Shown here one piece after another: positions 6,726-15,779 of a DNA stretch of 64,000 nt (position 1 is its first letter; each line of letters starts with the position of its first letter). A program made the position numbers and the translations under genes. Below the pieces are notes generated by a model, which was not told the DNA's origin, made no database searches, and saw only the letters and a list, made by a program, of their open reading frames with translations. Source of the stretch: Chloroflexi bacterium 54-19 (GTDB lineage: Bacteria; Chloroflexota; Chloroflexia; Chloroheliales; Chloroheliaceae). Where the stretch lies: contig MKTJ01000077.1 in NCBI GenBank assembly GCA_001898225.1, forward strand, positions 181,270-245,269, read 5' to 3'.

Positions 6726-7622
6726 ATGAGCGAGCAGACCAAACGGGTTGTTTTTGATTTCGAGATAGATTTTACCAACGGCGGCGGCATCCAGGGGCAG
6801 CATTTCCGCCTCGACATCGCCGGGAACGACATTTCCGACCGCGAACTGGCCGATTACATCGTGCAGGACATGCGCCTGTTGATGGTTGGGGAGGTCCGCA
6901 TCCTGAATAAGCAGATTATCACCGAACCCCATAAACGTGTCCCTATCAACACGTCCACCGAGAGCGCCGGGGCATTGATTGACCTAAGCCATACCATTCG
7001 GGATGGCCTGGTGACTTACAAAGGTTTACCCGCGCCGGTTATCTGCGACTATTTGAGCCGCGAGGAGTCACGCAGCCGTTATGCCCCCGGCACCGAGTTT
7101 CAAATCGGCAAAATCGAGATGGTCAGCAATACCGGCACCTATCTCGATAGTCCCTTTCACCGTTTCGAGGGTGGGGCTGATCTGGCGGCTTTGCGTCTGG
7201 AAAACCTGGCGAACCTCGATGGTATCGTGGTCCGGGCAAGTTCCGGGGATTTGGCGGTGGGGCTGGAATATTTTAAAAACAAAGAAATCCGGGGCCGGGC
7301 GGTGCTGGTGCATACCGGCTGGGATAAACACTGGAACACCCCTGCCTACTACGATAACCATCCCTTCCTGACCGCCGAAGCCGCCGATTACCTGGCGAAA
7401 GCGGGCGTGCGGCTGGTCGGGATTGATTCCCACAATATTGACGACACCCGGCCTCGCACCCGCCCGGTCCATACGGCTTTGCTTGGGGCCGGGATTTTAA
7501 TTGTCGAGCACCTGACCCGGCTCGAACTATTGCCCGACGAAGGCTTTAAGTTTAGCGCGGTCCCACCAAAATTCGAGGGGGTCGGCACCTTCCCGGTGCG
7601 GGCCTTTGCCGAACGCATTTAA
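6726..7622 (+). CDS. Cyclase/kynurenine-formamidase-like hydrolase with extra N-terminal domain
   Basis: Two parts are visible. Residues 1 to about 75 (VVFDFEIDFTNGGGIQGQHF, then LADYIVQDMRLLMVGEVRIL) form a small separate alpha/beta domain of unknown role. Residues of about 80-298 are a cyclase-family (PF04199-type) fold: LIDLSHTI, then SNTGTYLDSPFHRF, VLVHTGWDKHW, GIDSHNIDD and HTALLGAGILIVEHL. The classical metal motif is H-x-G-T-H-x-D-x-P-x-H; here the first two His are Asn and Tyr, while Asp and the last His remain. It could still hydrolyse an amide or lactone, but metal use may differ. AAGAAGGAGAG precedes the ATG by 4 bases. It lies behind the exporter gene, so both may act on one metabolite. 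Confidence 0.8.
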   Translation: MSEQTKRVVFDFEIDFTNGGGIQGQHFRLDIAGNDISDRELADYIVQDMRLLMVGEVRILNKQIITEPHKRVPINTSTESAGALIDLSHTIRDGLVTYKGLPAPVICDYLSREESRSRYAPGTEFQIGKIEMVSNTGTYLDSPFHRFEGGADLAALRLENLANLDGIVVRASSGDLAVGLEYFKNKEIRGRAVLVHTGWDKHWNTPAYYDNHPFLTAEAADYLAKAGVRLVGIDSHNIDDTRPRTRPVHTALLGAGILIVEHLTRLELLPDEGFKFSAVPPKFEGVGTFPVRAFAERI

Positions 7623-7645
7623 TTTATCACTTTAAGGTCGTTTTT

Positions 7646-7692
7646 ACCAGGTTTTCCTATTTGAAATTAAAGGAAAATCTGGTATTCTTATT
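7646..7692 (+). terminator. Probable terminator after the cyclase gene
   Basis: ACCAGGTTTTCCT (7646-7658) pairs with AGGAAAATCTGGT (7671-7683) as a 13-base stem with one G-U pair and a 12-base loop. It is followed by ATTCTTATTTTA, a weak T-rich tail. Confidence 0.55.
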
Positions 7693-7827
7693 TTAAGGTC
7701 CGGCTAACCCGGATTCAATTCACCCGCAACGACAATAACATTTTAACCAATGAGCAAGTTATGGCTCCTCTTTACGGGGGTTTGGCTGGTTTGCTCGCCT
7801 TTGTAACGATATAGTAACGCCGGGAAC

Positions 7828-8985
7828 GTGATGCCATCGAAGATTTTAACGACCACCGTAGAAAAACCGGCCCTTTCTCCCGCGCTTGAGGCAACCGGCA
7901 AGCGTGTTCTATTTTACGTGGCGGGCTTAATGATTTTTATCCTGGCCCTGCTTCTGGGGGCCGGGGCCGATTATTTTTTTACCTATCACAGCCACCTCGT
8001 TTACTGGCTGAGCGGTCATTCCCAGGTTTATGTTACCGACCCCGACGGGCTTTACAACCCGCCCTGGTTGCTCTGGCTGCTCACCCCTTTTACCTTTTTA
8101 CCCCAGGCCTGGGAATTACCTTTGTTCCAGCTTGCCCTGGCTTTTTCCATGGTAGCTATTCTTGATTTAATAACCGCCAATCTTTCCGGCTATACAAAAC
8201 TACTCTCGATGCTGCTGGGGCTGGTTAATTTTATTGTATTTGACCTGGTAAACCGGGGCCAGATTGATACGTTACCCCTGTTCGGGGCGGTCCTTTTCCT
8301 GGTAGGGCGGCAGCACTGGCTAAAAGCGGGCCTCGGTTATACTCTTTTGGCTATCAAGCCTCCTAACACGCTCCCTTTGATGGCCTTTTTCTTTGTGCGG
8401 GATTGGACTACCAAATCTCCCAGGGAAGCCCTGAAAGGGTTAATTATTCCAACCGAAGTCCTGGCCCTTTCTTTTCTAATTCATGGTTGGTGGCCGGTTT
8501 ATTTGTACCAGGCCGCGCTCCAAAAACCGCCTTACGATACCTGGCGTACAACAATCTGGCGGGCCGCCGATGTGTTGCAACTTGGCCCGGTAATCCCCTC
8601 AATCTTTTGTTTGGTGGTCCTGGGCGCAACCGGTTGGTTCTGGCGTTACGCCGATAACCAGACCAAAAAAATCGCCCTGTTGGTCCCGGCCACTTTCCTG
8701 GTAACGCCTTACGCCCTGAGTTATCACTACGTCCTGGTGCTGGCGCTGGTCTTACCATCTTTGCTGGCCTGGAAAAAGTGGGTCGGGGTCGGGCTTTATC
8801 TGCTGACTTTTTTGCCGGTCGTCCGCATCTTTCTCGGGACCGAGCATGCCTATATTGATATACTTTTTATCCTCGGCTGTTATGTGGCGGTGGCGGCCTG
8901 GCTGCGGGCGACTTCCCCGACCCGTACGAAAATATCGGAGGTCGTGGCAGTACCTCTCCCTGAGGAATTAGCACAAATTAAATAA
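7828..8985 (+). CDS. GT87-like (DUF2029) polyprenol-phosphate-dependent glycosyltransferase
   Basis: The 385-residue protein has about nine to ten hydrophobic spans. It shows the hallmarks of the GT87/DUF2029 GT-C fold: an early conserved loop DPDGLYNPPWLLWLLTPF, the central LLAIKPPNTLPL motif (the K-P-x-x-x-LP signature), and LVTPYALSYHYVLVLALVLP. Known relatives are mannosyl- or arabinosyl-type transferases that use a polyprenyl-phosphate sugar on the outer face of the membrane. GTG 7828 or the next ATG 7831 can start it; neither has a strong ribosome binding site. A tiny frame just upstream (7751, 18 codons) is noted but not called. The gene is convergent with the TPR protein gene, only 10 bases apart. 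Confidence 0.8.
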   Translation: MMPSKILTTTVEKPALSPALEATGKRVLFYVAGLMIFILALLLGAGADYFFTYHSHLVYWLSGHSQVYVTDPDGLYNPPWLLWLLTPFTFLPQAWELPLFQLALAFSMVAILDLITANLSGYTKLLSMLLGLVNFIVFDLVNRGQIDTLPLFGAVLFLVGRQHWLKAGLGYTLLAIKPPNTLPLMAFFFVRDWTTKSPREALKGLIIPTEVLALSFLIHGWWPVYLYQAALQKPPYDTWRTTIWRAADVLQLGPVIPSIFCLVVLGATGWFWRYADNQTKKIALLVPATFLVTPYALSYHYVLVLALVLPSLLAWKKWVGVGLYLLTFLPVVRIFLGTEHAYIDILFILGCYVAVAAWLRATSPTRTKISEVVAVPLPEELAQIK

Positions 8986-8995
8986 AGGCCGGGTC

Positions 8996-10894
8996 TTACC
9001 GGGGGCCGGGGGTCTGGTCGTTAGGGTCTGGCTCTACTATAGATTGCAGCACCACCGTACCGCTTGGGGTATTTTCCGGCGAGGTTCCGCCCGAAGCCGG
9101 GACGGTCAGGGTGGGGACCGGGGTAGTGGGATTAGAAGCAGGCGTGGGGGCGGTCAGTGGCATTTGCTGGTTGAGCAAGCCGAGCAGGTCGGTCAGGCGG
9201 CGGGCCGCGTCGTTAAACTGGCGGTTGCCTTCTTCGAGGTCTTCCGGGCTGGTATTGTCAATGCCGCTGACCGTAAAGTCCATGGCGGTACCGGTGATAG
9301 TGGCGATAGTCTGTAGTTCCCGGTAAAACTGAATAAGTTTCGTGGTAGCCTCGACGGCCAGGTTATCGAGCGGTTTCTTCTCGGCTTTTATATCGGCCTG
9401 GAGTTGTCTGACGGCTGCCGCGTATTTATCCCAGGTGATTTTGTTGCTTTGAACCTGGGAGCGCAGGTCGCGGGCGGTCAGGAAAAAGCGGTTGTACCGG
9501 TCGATTTCCAGCCGGATTTTCAGGGCGAAAGCGGCGTCACTCCCGGCGGCGTTTCCCTGGGCGGCGGAGGCTGCCGCGACCTGGGTCTGGACCTGGCCGC
9601 CCGGCAGGTTAGAACCGGGTTGTCCGTCCACTCCCGCCAAGACCGTTGTGGCCGGCGCGTCGGAACTGCCACGACTGAGCGGCCCCAACCAGATTAACGC
9701 CACGATGATACCGACCAGGATTATCAGTCCAATTGCTACCGGCACTTTCCCCAGCTTGGGCCGCCCGTATTCAAACGGTTTAAGTTCGCCGCTTTCGATG
9801 GCCGGGCCGAACTTTGCCCCACCCAGCGGGATATTCTCCGGGTCGGGTTCGAGACCTTGCTGGCGCTGACGGTCTATTACCTCTTCCAGGCCGATTTTTA
9901 TTTCCGGGCGGGCTAACACGATGGCCCGGTTTGCCGCTTCTTCCTCTTGCTGCCGGGCCTGTTCTTCGAGTTTGCGGGTGACTTCGGCCAGCCCTCGTTT
10001 GGTCCGTTCGTTGGTATCATCGAGTTCGACCGCGCGGGTCAGACAAACTTTGGCCCGTTCCAGGTTGACCTCGGCCAGCAGACCGCCCAGCCAGGTCCAG
10101 CCTTCGGCGTTGTTGGGGTCTTCGGTGATGGCCTGCCCTAAAAGTTTGCGGGCGGTTTCGAGATGACCTTGCCGGGCTTCCAGGCGGGCTTTCGTGATGA
10201 GGACCTGGGCCCTGGCGGCCCTTTCCAGCTCGATTTCGTGCGGCGTTTTGCCCGAGTCTTTTAAATCAGCCTGAGACGCGTGCGCGAAAGTTTCAAGGTC
10301 CGTCGTGGAGAGGGTCGGTTCTTCCGCCAGGGCCGGGTTGGCCTCTGAATCTTCCAGGCTTGCAACGGAATGCTCGGTACCGGTCACGGTGGTGTCCGCT
10401 ACTTCCTGGGTTGGGGCGAATTCTTCCGGCGCAGAGGCCACCTCGAGCGATTCGGCAGGTAAAGGTGTGGCGGGCGCGATTTCGGCTTCCTCCGACCTGC
10501 GAAACGATTTAACCTTCCTGATTCTTTTCCTGGCCGAGCTTAGCGGCTTTTCAGGTTCGGACAAAACCTCCGGTGGGGCCGGAATCGAATACTCCTCGAC
10601 CACTTCGAGCGGTTTACCGGGTTGCAACTCCTCCTCGGGCAGGCTGGGAGGTTCTTGGGGAATAATTTCTTCCCCGGTTGAGTCGGGAGTGAGAGGGGCA
10701 ATTTCGGGGCGAGGTGAATGATAAACCGACCAGATAGCCGCCCTCAACCGGGAACGCGAAAGACCGGTCTGGGCATGGGATGGGGCCTCGCCTCCGTCGG
10801 CGGCGGGGAGCGAGTTGGGCACCGCCGGTTTTATCTCAGGCAGTGCTTCCTCGGCCACGCGCAAAGGCGGTTGTTCTTTGGGCTGGTCGGGCAT
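8996..10894 (-). CDS. TPR protein with single membrane span and exported C-terminal domain
   Basis: The order of parts in this 632-residue protein is as follows. A long Pro/Glu-rich acidic region fills about residues 1-215. Tetratricopeptide repeats span about 220-330 (ARLEARQGHLETARKLLGQA, then NNAEGWTWLGGLLAEVNLERA). A basic/helical connector (LEEQARQQEEEAANRA) follows. One membrane span lies at about 385-410 (VPVAIGLIILVGIIVALIWL). Beyond it are a Gly/Ala linker and an outer helical domain with a Pro/Thr-rich tail. With no signal peptide, the TPRs are expected inside and the tail outside. It is probably a scaffold linking cytoplasmic partners to the surface; partners are unknown. It is encoded downstream of and parallel to the DUF2298 genes but separated from the M20 gene by a strong terminator. 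Confidence 0.75.
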   Translation of the reverse strand: MPDQPKEQPPLRVAEEALPEIKPAVPNSLPAADGGEAPSHAQTGLSRSRLRAAIWSVYHSPRPEIAPLTPDSTGEEIIPQEPPSLPEEELQPGKPLEVVEEYSIPAPPEVLSEPEKPLSSARKRIRKVKSFRRSEEAEIAPATPLPAESLEVASAPEEFAPTQEVADTTVTGTEHSVASLEDSEANPALAEEPTLSTTDLETFAHASQADLKDSGKTPHEIELERAARAQVLITKARLEARQGHLETARKLLGQAITEDPNNAEGWTWLGGLLAEVNLERAKVCLTRAVELDDTNERTKRGLAEVTRKLEEQARQQEEEAANRAIVLARPEIKIGLEEVIDRQRQQGLEPDPENIPLGGAKFGPAIESGELKPFEYGRPKLGKVPVAIGLIILVGIIVALIWLGPLSRGSSDAPATTVLAGVDGQPGSNLPGGQVQTQVAAASAAQGNAAGSDAAFALKIRLEIDRYNRFFLTARDLRSQVQSNKITWDKYAAAVRQLQADIKAEKKPLDNLAVEATTKLIQFYRELQTIATITGTAMDFTVSGIDNTSPEDLEEGNRQFNDAARRLTDLLGLLNQQMPLTAPTPASNPTTPVPTLTVPASGGTSPENTPSGTVVLQSIVEPDPNDQTPGPR

Positions 10895-10939
10895 ACATCT
10901 CTCGGTAAATCAAAGAATCGCAGGTAGTTAAGCGGCTTT

Positions 10940-10968
10940 ATTTTACACGACTATCCTTTACGGTGCAA
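10940..10968 (-). promoter_or_regulatory. Possible promoter of the TPR protein gene
   Basis: On the minus strand TTGCAC (complement of 10963-10968) lies 17 bases before TAAAAT (complement of 10940-10945). The -10 matches 5/6 but the -35 only 3/6. Confidence 0.35.
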
Positions 10969-11078
10969 CGCCCGGTATGGGAATGCAAAGTCTTCAGTTT
11001 TTTATCACAACCGCAAGTGCGACTTTTGGGTGCGAGGGTTGTCGAGGTTTAGCGATTATCTTACCGCACTCGGTAAAC

Positions 11079-11116
11079 AAAAAGGCGGCTTATCTTTGTC
11101 GGATAACCGCCTTTTT
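11079..11116. terminator. Bidirectional terminator after the M20 peptidase gene
   Basis: AAAAAGGCGG-TTATC pairs with GATAA-CCGCCTTTTT around a TTTGTCG loop. A-run and T-run on either side make it work in both directions. It closes the minus-strand unit that ends at 11134. Confidence 0.85.
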
Positions 11117-11133
11117 GAGTTAAAAAATTTAGA

Positions 11134-12324
11134 TTAGCCGAGCAGATTCAGGGCGGTCTGTTCCAGGATGTCGGTTGCGGTGACAATCTGGGCCAGTTCG
11201 ACCTTCTCGTCGGTGGTGTGGGCGTCGCTCAAAAGGCCGGGGCCAAAGACCACCGCCTGCTGGTTGCCTGTCAGGTGAGCCAGCATCGCGGCGTCGGTGT
11301 AGGCCAGAAAGCCGAGATGGGCCGGGATATGGCCGACCACTTTTTCGTAAGCTTGGTCGAACGCGCCCAAAAGCGGTGAATCGGCGGGACATTCCGCCGG
11401 AGGTCGCTCCGCGGACTGGTTGACCACCTTATAAGTGACCCCGACCTTATCGGCGGCAGTCCTGGCGACTTCCTCGACCAGTTGGCGCGCATCTTCGCCT
11501 TTGAAGGGCGGCGGTATGCGCATATCAATCTCGCAGCGGCAAATCTCTGACACGATGTTGGTCTTTACGCCCCCTTCCAGGCGCGAAACAATCAGGGTCG
11601 GGCGGTCCAGGAGAGGGTGCGGTTTTTCCATCGAGTCACCCATTTTTTGAGCCGCTTCGTACCAGCCCAGGATGGCGTAAGCCATCGCCTTGTTGGCATC
11701 GGCCCCGATTTGGGGGTTAGCGGCGTGCGCGCCCCGCCCGTAAAAGGTCACTTCAAACCAGAACGCGCCTTTCTGGGCCGTGTTTAGCTGGCACCCGGTC
11801 GGCTCCATCGTCAGCATGTAGGCATCGGAAGGGATCGCTTTCTCCTGACCGAGGGCAGTCGAGCCTTTCATGAAGGCTTCTTCTTCGTCCACGGTACAGG
11901 CCAGCACCAGGTCACCGCTGAGCGGCTTGCCGCTTTGTTTGATGCGGGCCAGGGCAATCATCGCTGCCGCCGTCCCGCTTTTCATGTCGCAACTGCCCCG
12001 GCCATACATATATCCGTCCGCGATTTCTCCGCCAAAGGGGTCATGCTTCCATTTGTGACGGTCGCCGATGGGCACGGTATCGAGGTGGGCGAGATATACC
12101 AGGGGCGGACCCCCGGCCCCGCGTATCCGGCCCAGCACGTTGGCGCGTTCGCCTTCGACCGGGCGCACCTCGGTTTCGATGCCGTGTTCGCGCAGCCACT
12201 CCGCCACGAACCGCCCCAACGCCACCTCGTCGCCGGTTGGATTCTCGCTGGGAATTTGCACCAGCTTCTGGGTGAGTTCAATAGCGGCGGTTGGGCTAAA
12301 AATATCGGTTGTTGTACTTTCCAC
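11134..12324 (-). CDS. M20-family metallopeptidase (ArgE/DapE-like deacylase)
   Basis: This 396-residue protein has all residues of the di-zinc M20 site. HLDTVP supplies His80 and Asp82, YGRGSCDMKSG the bridging Asp113, TVDEEEA the catalytic Glu147 and ligand Glu148, EPTG Glu174, and a C-terminal SDAHTTDE a His near residue 373. The dimerisation (lid) domain starts around GAFWFEVTFYGRGAHAANP. Family members remove an N-acyl group from amino acids (acetylornithine, succinyl-diaminopimelate) or cleave dipeptides; the sequence does not decide which. The start is a GTG preceded by AAGGAGGAGAAGAG. It follows the 1040-aa DUF2298 gene by 110 bases and ends at a strong terminator. Confidence 0.9.
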   Translation of the reverse strand: MESTTTDIFSPTAAIELTQKLVQIPSENPTGDEVALGRFVAEWLREHGIETEVRPVEGERANVLGRIRGAGGPPLVYLAHLDTVPIGDRHKWKHDPFGGEIADGYMYGRGSCDMKSGTAAAMIALARIKQSGKPLSGDLVLACTVDEEEAFMKGSTALGQEKAIPSDAYMLTMEPTGCQLNTAQKGAFWFEVTFYGRGAHAANPQIGADANKAMAYAILGWYEAAQKMGDSMEKPHPLLDRPTLIVSRLEGGVKTNIVSEICRCEIDMRIPPPFKGEDARQLVEEVARTAADKVGVTYKVVNQSAERPPAECPADSPLLGAFDQAYEKVVGHIPAHLGFLAYTDAAMLAHLTGNQQAVVFGPGLLSDAHTTDEKVELAQIVTATDILEQTALNLLG

Positions 12325-12434
12325 CCTCTTCTCCTCCTTCTATCTCCCGGCCATCCTTCTTAAAGGCGCTCCGGCGCAGCCCGGCCTGAGTGAGTATATA
12401 ATAGATTGTTTATAGTAATGATAAAACCCGGCTC

Positions 12435-15400
12435 TTAAAAACTGTAGATTGTTACAGTGCCCGACTGGTAAATAACCTTCATAAACTGGGAAAACTTGGA
12501 CAGGGCTTCCGGCGAATATTGTTTCTGGACGGTGCCGCCCCGGTTAATCAAACCCTGTTCAAGCGTGCCTACATAGACGTACTGGACGCCCGCCGCGTGC
12601 AGCAGCGTCTGGGCTAATTGTACATTATCGGTGCTGTAAATGAAATCAATCAGTTGCAACCGGCAGTTCGGTTCGTCTTTTTGCTGGCTCGGACCGCTCT
12701 GGGGTGGCCGCAGGTTGTACTTGGACAGGAGCAGACCGCAGTCAAAGCTGTCGGTACGGGCGTTCCCCTTACCGCCGCGCCACTGGTTTTCGTGGCCGGG
12801 CCAGCCCATCAGGGTCGGCATCCCGGTAAAGGTACTGACGCGGGAGTAATCGACCCAGTCCTGGCCGCTGGCTTCCAGTATCGGTTTGACGAAGGCGGGG
12901 TTGGCGGCAATCTGCCCTTTCAGCCACTGGATAGCCCGGTAATCTTCGGGCATCCCGGCCCCGGTCGAACCGCCATCACGCAGCCAGGTCGAGCCGTCCA
13001 GCCCTACCCGGTTGGTGTAGTGGTTGGTCTTTTCGTAAGCGCCAAAAATCGGGAAGACCAGCCCACCCAGGAGACATAGACCCAGCCCAAAGGCCCAGAG
13101 CCAGCGCCACCAGGGGCGATAAGGCCGCACCCCGGCATATTCCTCGGCCTCTTCGGCTTCGGGGTCGTCCATCCCAATATAATCGTCGAGCGTGGAACCG
13201 CCGGAAAGCCGGGAGCTTTGCGAGGTGGACGGCATTTGGAGCGCACTAAAGGCCAGGTTACCGCCACCAGCCAATCCCAGCGCCGGGTTCAGGCGAAGCG
13301 AAGCCTGGGGCAGGGGTCCGGTCACTCTTTCGCGACCAGGCCGGTTGGCGCTTTCGATTTCCTCGGTCTCGTTCCGGTTGTTGAAGGGAGCCAGTTTCCA
13401 GGCCCAGCTTAGCACCCGCCAGGAGGCGTAAGCCGCCGCCAGCCCGAATAGCACCCAGCTCTGATAATAAAACTTGAACAGGGTATTCAGGCGCGAGTTA
13501 AAGACATCCCGCACGATAATCAGTTCGGTGCCAAAATCTATCACGACCGCCAGCAAAATCATCAGCAAGGCGAAACGGTCGACCGCCCACAGGCTCAAGC
13601 CGCCATTTTGAGGCAGTTCTTCCGGCGCAACCCCGCTATCCTCCGCCGCAACGTTGTCCGCCGGGCGGCTTTCAAACCAGATCAGCAGCCCGCAGGAAAT
13701 CGCCACAATCAGGAGCGGCCCGTAAAGTTCGAAGTGCAGAATCCAGCCGCCCAGCACCATGAGCGCACCGAGAATGGCCGCGCCCCAGCGCAGGGGGGTG
13801 GACCGCCGTTCCAGGCGGTAGCGTTCGAGCGTTTCCAGGCCCAGGAGGGCTATGCCGACACCCAGGAACGGCAGTGAAATGATTGCCAGGATTACGGTCA
13901 GGACCGGGTTCAGCTTAAAGATGTAAAAGGCTATCTCGCTGACGATAAAGAGGATTATGCCGCCCGCCGCCAGTTGAAAACTCCAGGTGCTGCTCCAATC
14001 GGAACGCCCTTTAGCAGTGTAACTCGGCTCGTCCAGGTAGCCGTAAGGCTCCTTGATATAGGGCCATAGCTTGAGGAACAGGAACGACAGAATCGGGAAG
14101 GCGAACAGCCCGAAGACCAGCAGATAACCCAGTAGCGGGGTGCGGTCCCAGGCCACGAACATTATCATTTTCGCCAGGGAGCCGAGAATTGGGACGCTGG
14201 CAATCGGTTCCGGCACCGCGAAGTCGCCCACCAGCGAGATAAATGTCAGGTGGAAAGGCAGGTAGAAGGCCAGCGAAACGACTATCAGCCCGGCGCTCCA
14301 GGCCAGCCAGCGGGCGTAACCGTTGCGGCGAATCCGCACCCAGCGGCTTTCCCTGGCCGGTTCAATTTCGGCCCCTTCTTCCCCTTCTTCCACGATAGGA
14401 GTCACAGCAACCCGTTTTGGCACCAACCGGACTCGCACCAGGGCCGCCAGCAGTATCAGGATCAGGTAAGTTGGGTAGTCCCAGGTGTTCAGGAAGTAGA
14501 GCGCGCCGACAGCCAGGGCTGTCACGCCGGAGAAGAACCAGCCGTCAGCCCGCCGCATATCCAGGGCCGCGCTTTTAGCCGGGGTTACCAGGATATTCAA
14601 GGCCAGGGCTATCGCCAGCAGGGCAAAGGGCAGGGTCATCACGTGCGGGTGAATGTCCGCGATAATAAAGCTGAACTGGGGGAACTCGTTGATAGTCTGG
14701 CTCCAGGTATAGGTCAGGCCGTTTGTCCCGGCGTCGGGCATATAGTCCCAGATAACCCGTGAAGGCCACCACCAGCTAAAGGCAAAATTTGTGATGCCGG
14801 TTTCACCGTTCGCGGTGTTCGGCCAGAAGATTTGCCGGACACTATCGAGGTTCCCCAGGACGCAGACCATCGCCAGGGCCAGCAGGCCGAAAACCAGGGC
14901 GCTCCGCCAGGTCCGTTTAAGCCCCTGGACCAGCCGGACCATGTTATAACCGACGCCCAGGACCGCCAGGCAGGTCAGGGCGAAAATGATGGCGATTACC
15001 AGGTTAAAGGCGATGTCAGGGTCAATCCCGGTCATTTTGATGAGCATCGCCATCATAAAGTGGCTGAAATAGTAGTAATTTATCGGGTAGCCGCTCATCC
15101 AGGGGTCGGCGGGCGGCATTTTATCGGAAAGGCTGAGCGAATTTAAAAAAGCGAAGTCGCCAAATTTCTCGTAGTCGCGGATTTCGGGGGTATAAGAGCG
15201 CATGTTGAGCAGGTAGGCGTAGGCCAGCAAAAAGACCAGCTCTACCAGCACCACGAACCAGGCGTGCCGGACAAACCACCCGCCAATTTCCCGCAGCAAG
15301 CGGCGGCCCTGGCGCAACAACAGCCAGCCGTCCGCCACCACGAAAAGGACGGCGAAGACCAGCCAGCAGACCAGCCGGTTGAAGGGCAGTCCGAGCATCG

Positions 15401-15557
15401 AAACCAGCCAGACTAAATAGCCGGTCCCCAAAAGACCGAGCGGTTTCGCCAGGGTGTAGCCTCGTTCCGGTAGGAAGCGAAAGACCTGGAAGGCAATGGG
15501 CAGGGCCACAACCCCGATAAGTTCAATCAGTAAAAACCAGATTACGGCTTCAATCAT
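12435..15557 (-). CDS. DUF2298 (Chlor_Arch_YYY) multispanning membrane protein
   Basis: This 1040-residue protein has about 15-20 hydrophobic spans. It opens with LIELIGVVALPIAFQVFRFL followed by PERGYTLAKPLG, then carries the family hallmark GYPINYYYFSHFMMA, RVIWDYMPD and INEFPQFSFIIADIHPHVMT. Near the end is VQYVYVGTLEQG. All these motifs recur in the same order in the neighbouring 1983-residue protein, so the two are paralogues. The acidic WMSGYPINYYYFSHF loop and IADIHPH loop resemble the outer-face catalytic loops of GT-C glycosyltransferases, so transfer of a lipid-linked sugar is plausible but unproven. Residues of about 745-800 are a soluble, charged insertion. No strong ribosome binding site is visible. 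Confidence 0.85.
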   Translation of the reverse strand: MIEAVIWFLLIELIGVVALPIAFQVFRFLPERGYTLAKPLGLLGTGYLVWLVSMLGLPFNRLVCWLVFAVLFVVADGWLLLRQGRRLLREIGGWFVRHAWFVVLVELVFLLAYAYLLNMRSYTPEIRDYEKFGDFAFLNSLSLSDKMPPADPWMSGYPINYYYFSHFMMAMLIKMTGIDPDIAFNLVIAIIFALTCLAVLGVGYNMVRLVQGLKRTWRSALVFGLLALAMVCVLGNLDSVRQIFWPNTANGETGITNFAFSWWWPSRVIWDYMPDAGTNGLTYTWSQTINEFPQFSFIIADIHPHVMTLPFALLAIALALNILVTPAKSAALDMRRADGWFFSGVTALAVGALYFLNTWDYPTYLILILLAALVRVRLVPKRVAVTPIVEEGEEGAEIEPARESRWVRIRRNGYARWLAWSAGLIVVSLAFYLPFHLTFISLVGDFAVPEPIASVPILGSLAKMIMFVAWDRTPLLGYLLVFGLFAFPILSFLFLKLWPYIKEPYGYLDEPSYTAKGRSDWSSTWSFQLAAGGIILFIVSEIAFYIFKLNPVLTVILAIISLPFLGVGIALLGLETLERYRLERRSTPLRWGAAILGALMVLGGWILHFELYGPLLIVAISCGLLIWFESRPADNVAAEDSGVAPEELPQNGGLSLWAVDRFALLMILLAVVIDFGTELIIVRDVFNSRLNTLFKFYYQSWVLFGLAAAYASWRVLSWAWKLAPFNNRNETEEIESANRPGRERVTGPLPQASLRLNPALGLAGGGNLAFSALQMPSTSQSSRLSGGSTLDDYIGMDDPEAEEAEEYAGVRPYRPWWRWLWAFGLGLCLLGGLVFPIFGAYEKTNHYTNRVGLDGSTWLRDGGSTGAGMPEDYRAIQWLKGQIAANPAFVKPILEASGQDWVDYSRVSTFTGMPTLMGWPGHENQWRGGKGNARTDSFDCGLLLSKYNLRPPQSGPSQQKDEPNCRLQLIDFIYSTDNVQLAQTLLHAAGVQYVYVGTLEQGLINRGGTVQKQYSPEALSKFSQFMKVIYQSGTVTIYSF

Positions 15558-15610
15558 GCTTTATTTTTCCGATATAGTTCTAAAACCTTGTGATTTTCCC
15601 TGGCAAGAAA

Positions 15611-15642
15611 CTCCCCACCCCTAACCCCGCCCCAGGGCGGGG
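15611..15642 (-). repeat. G-rich REP-like hairpin element, inverted copy
   Basis: Read on the minus strand this is CCCCGCCCTGGGGCGGGG followed by TTAGGGGTGGGG: a hairpin plus a G-rich tail. It is the same design as the elements at 15701-15736 and 22105-22140, in opposite orientation. Confidence 0.55.
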
Positions 15643-15651
15643 AACTTGTCG

Positions 15652-15692
15652 GTAAATATTAAATTTTGCCTAGGGCAGAATTTAATATTTAC
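15652..15692. repeat. 41-base palindrome between the DUF2298 genes
   Basis: GTAAATATTAAATT and AATTTAATATTTAC are perfect 14-base inverted arms, and the centre TTGCC-TA-GGGCAG is nearly symmetric too. It is flanked on both sides by oppositely oriented G-rich elements. It may terminate the large upstream gene or be the core of a composite repeat. Confidence 0.75.
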
Positions 15693-15700
15693 TCTTTGCT

Positions 15701-15736
15701 CCCTTCCCCTAATAGGGGAAGGGTTGGGGATAGGGT
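15701..15736 (+). repeat. G-rich REP-like element, copy 1
   Basis: CCCTTCCCCT-aat-AGGGGAAGGG forms a 10-base hairpin followed by TTGGGGATAGGGT. It matches copy 2 at 22105-22140 in 34 of 36 bases, with differences only in the loop. The two copies bracket the 1983-aa gene. Confidence 0.8.
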
Positions 15737-15779
15737 CAAATCATTTTGTTGGGTTCGCTAACGAAAATTTCAATTTTTG

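Noticed and set aside
7751..7807. 18-codon frame (MSKLWLLFTGVWLVCSPL) before the GT87-like gene
   Set aside because: Too short to separate from chance, and without a ribosome binding site or attenuator structure that would make it a leader peptide.
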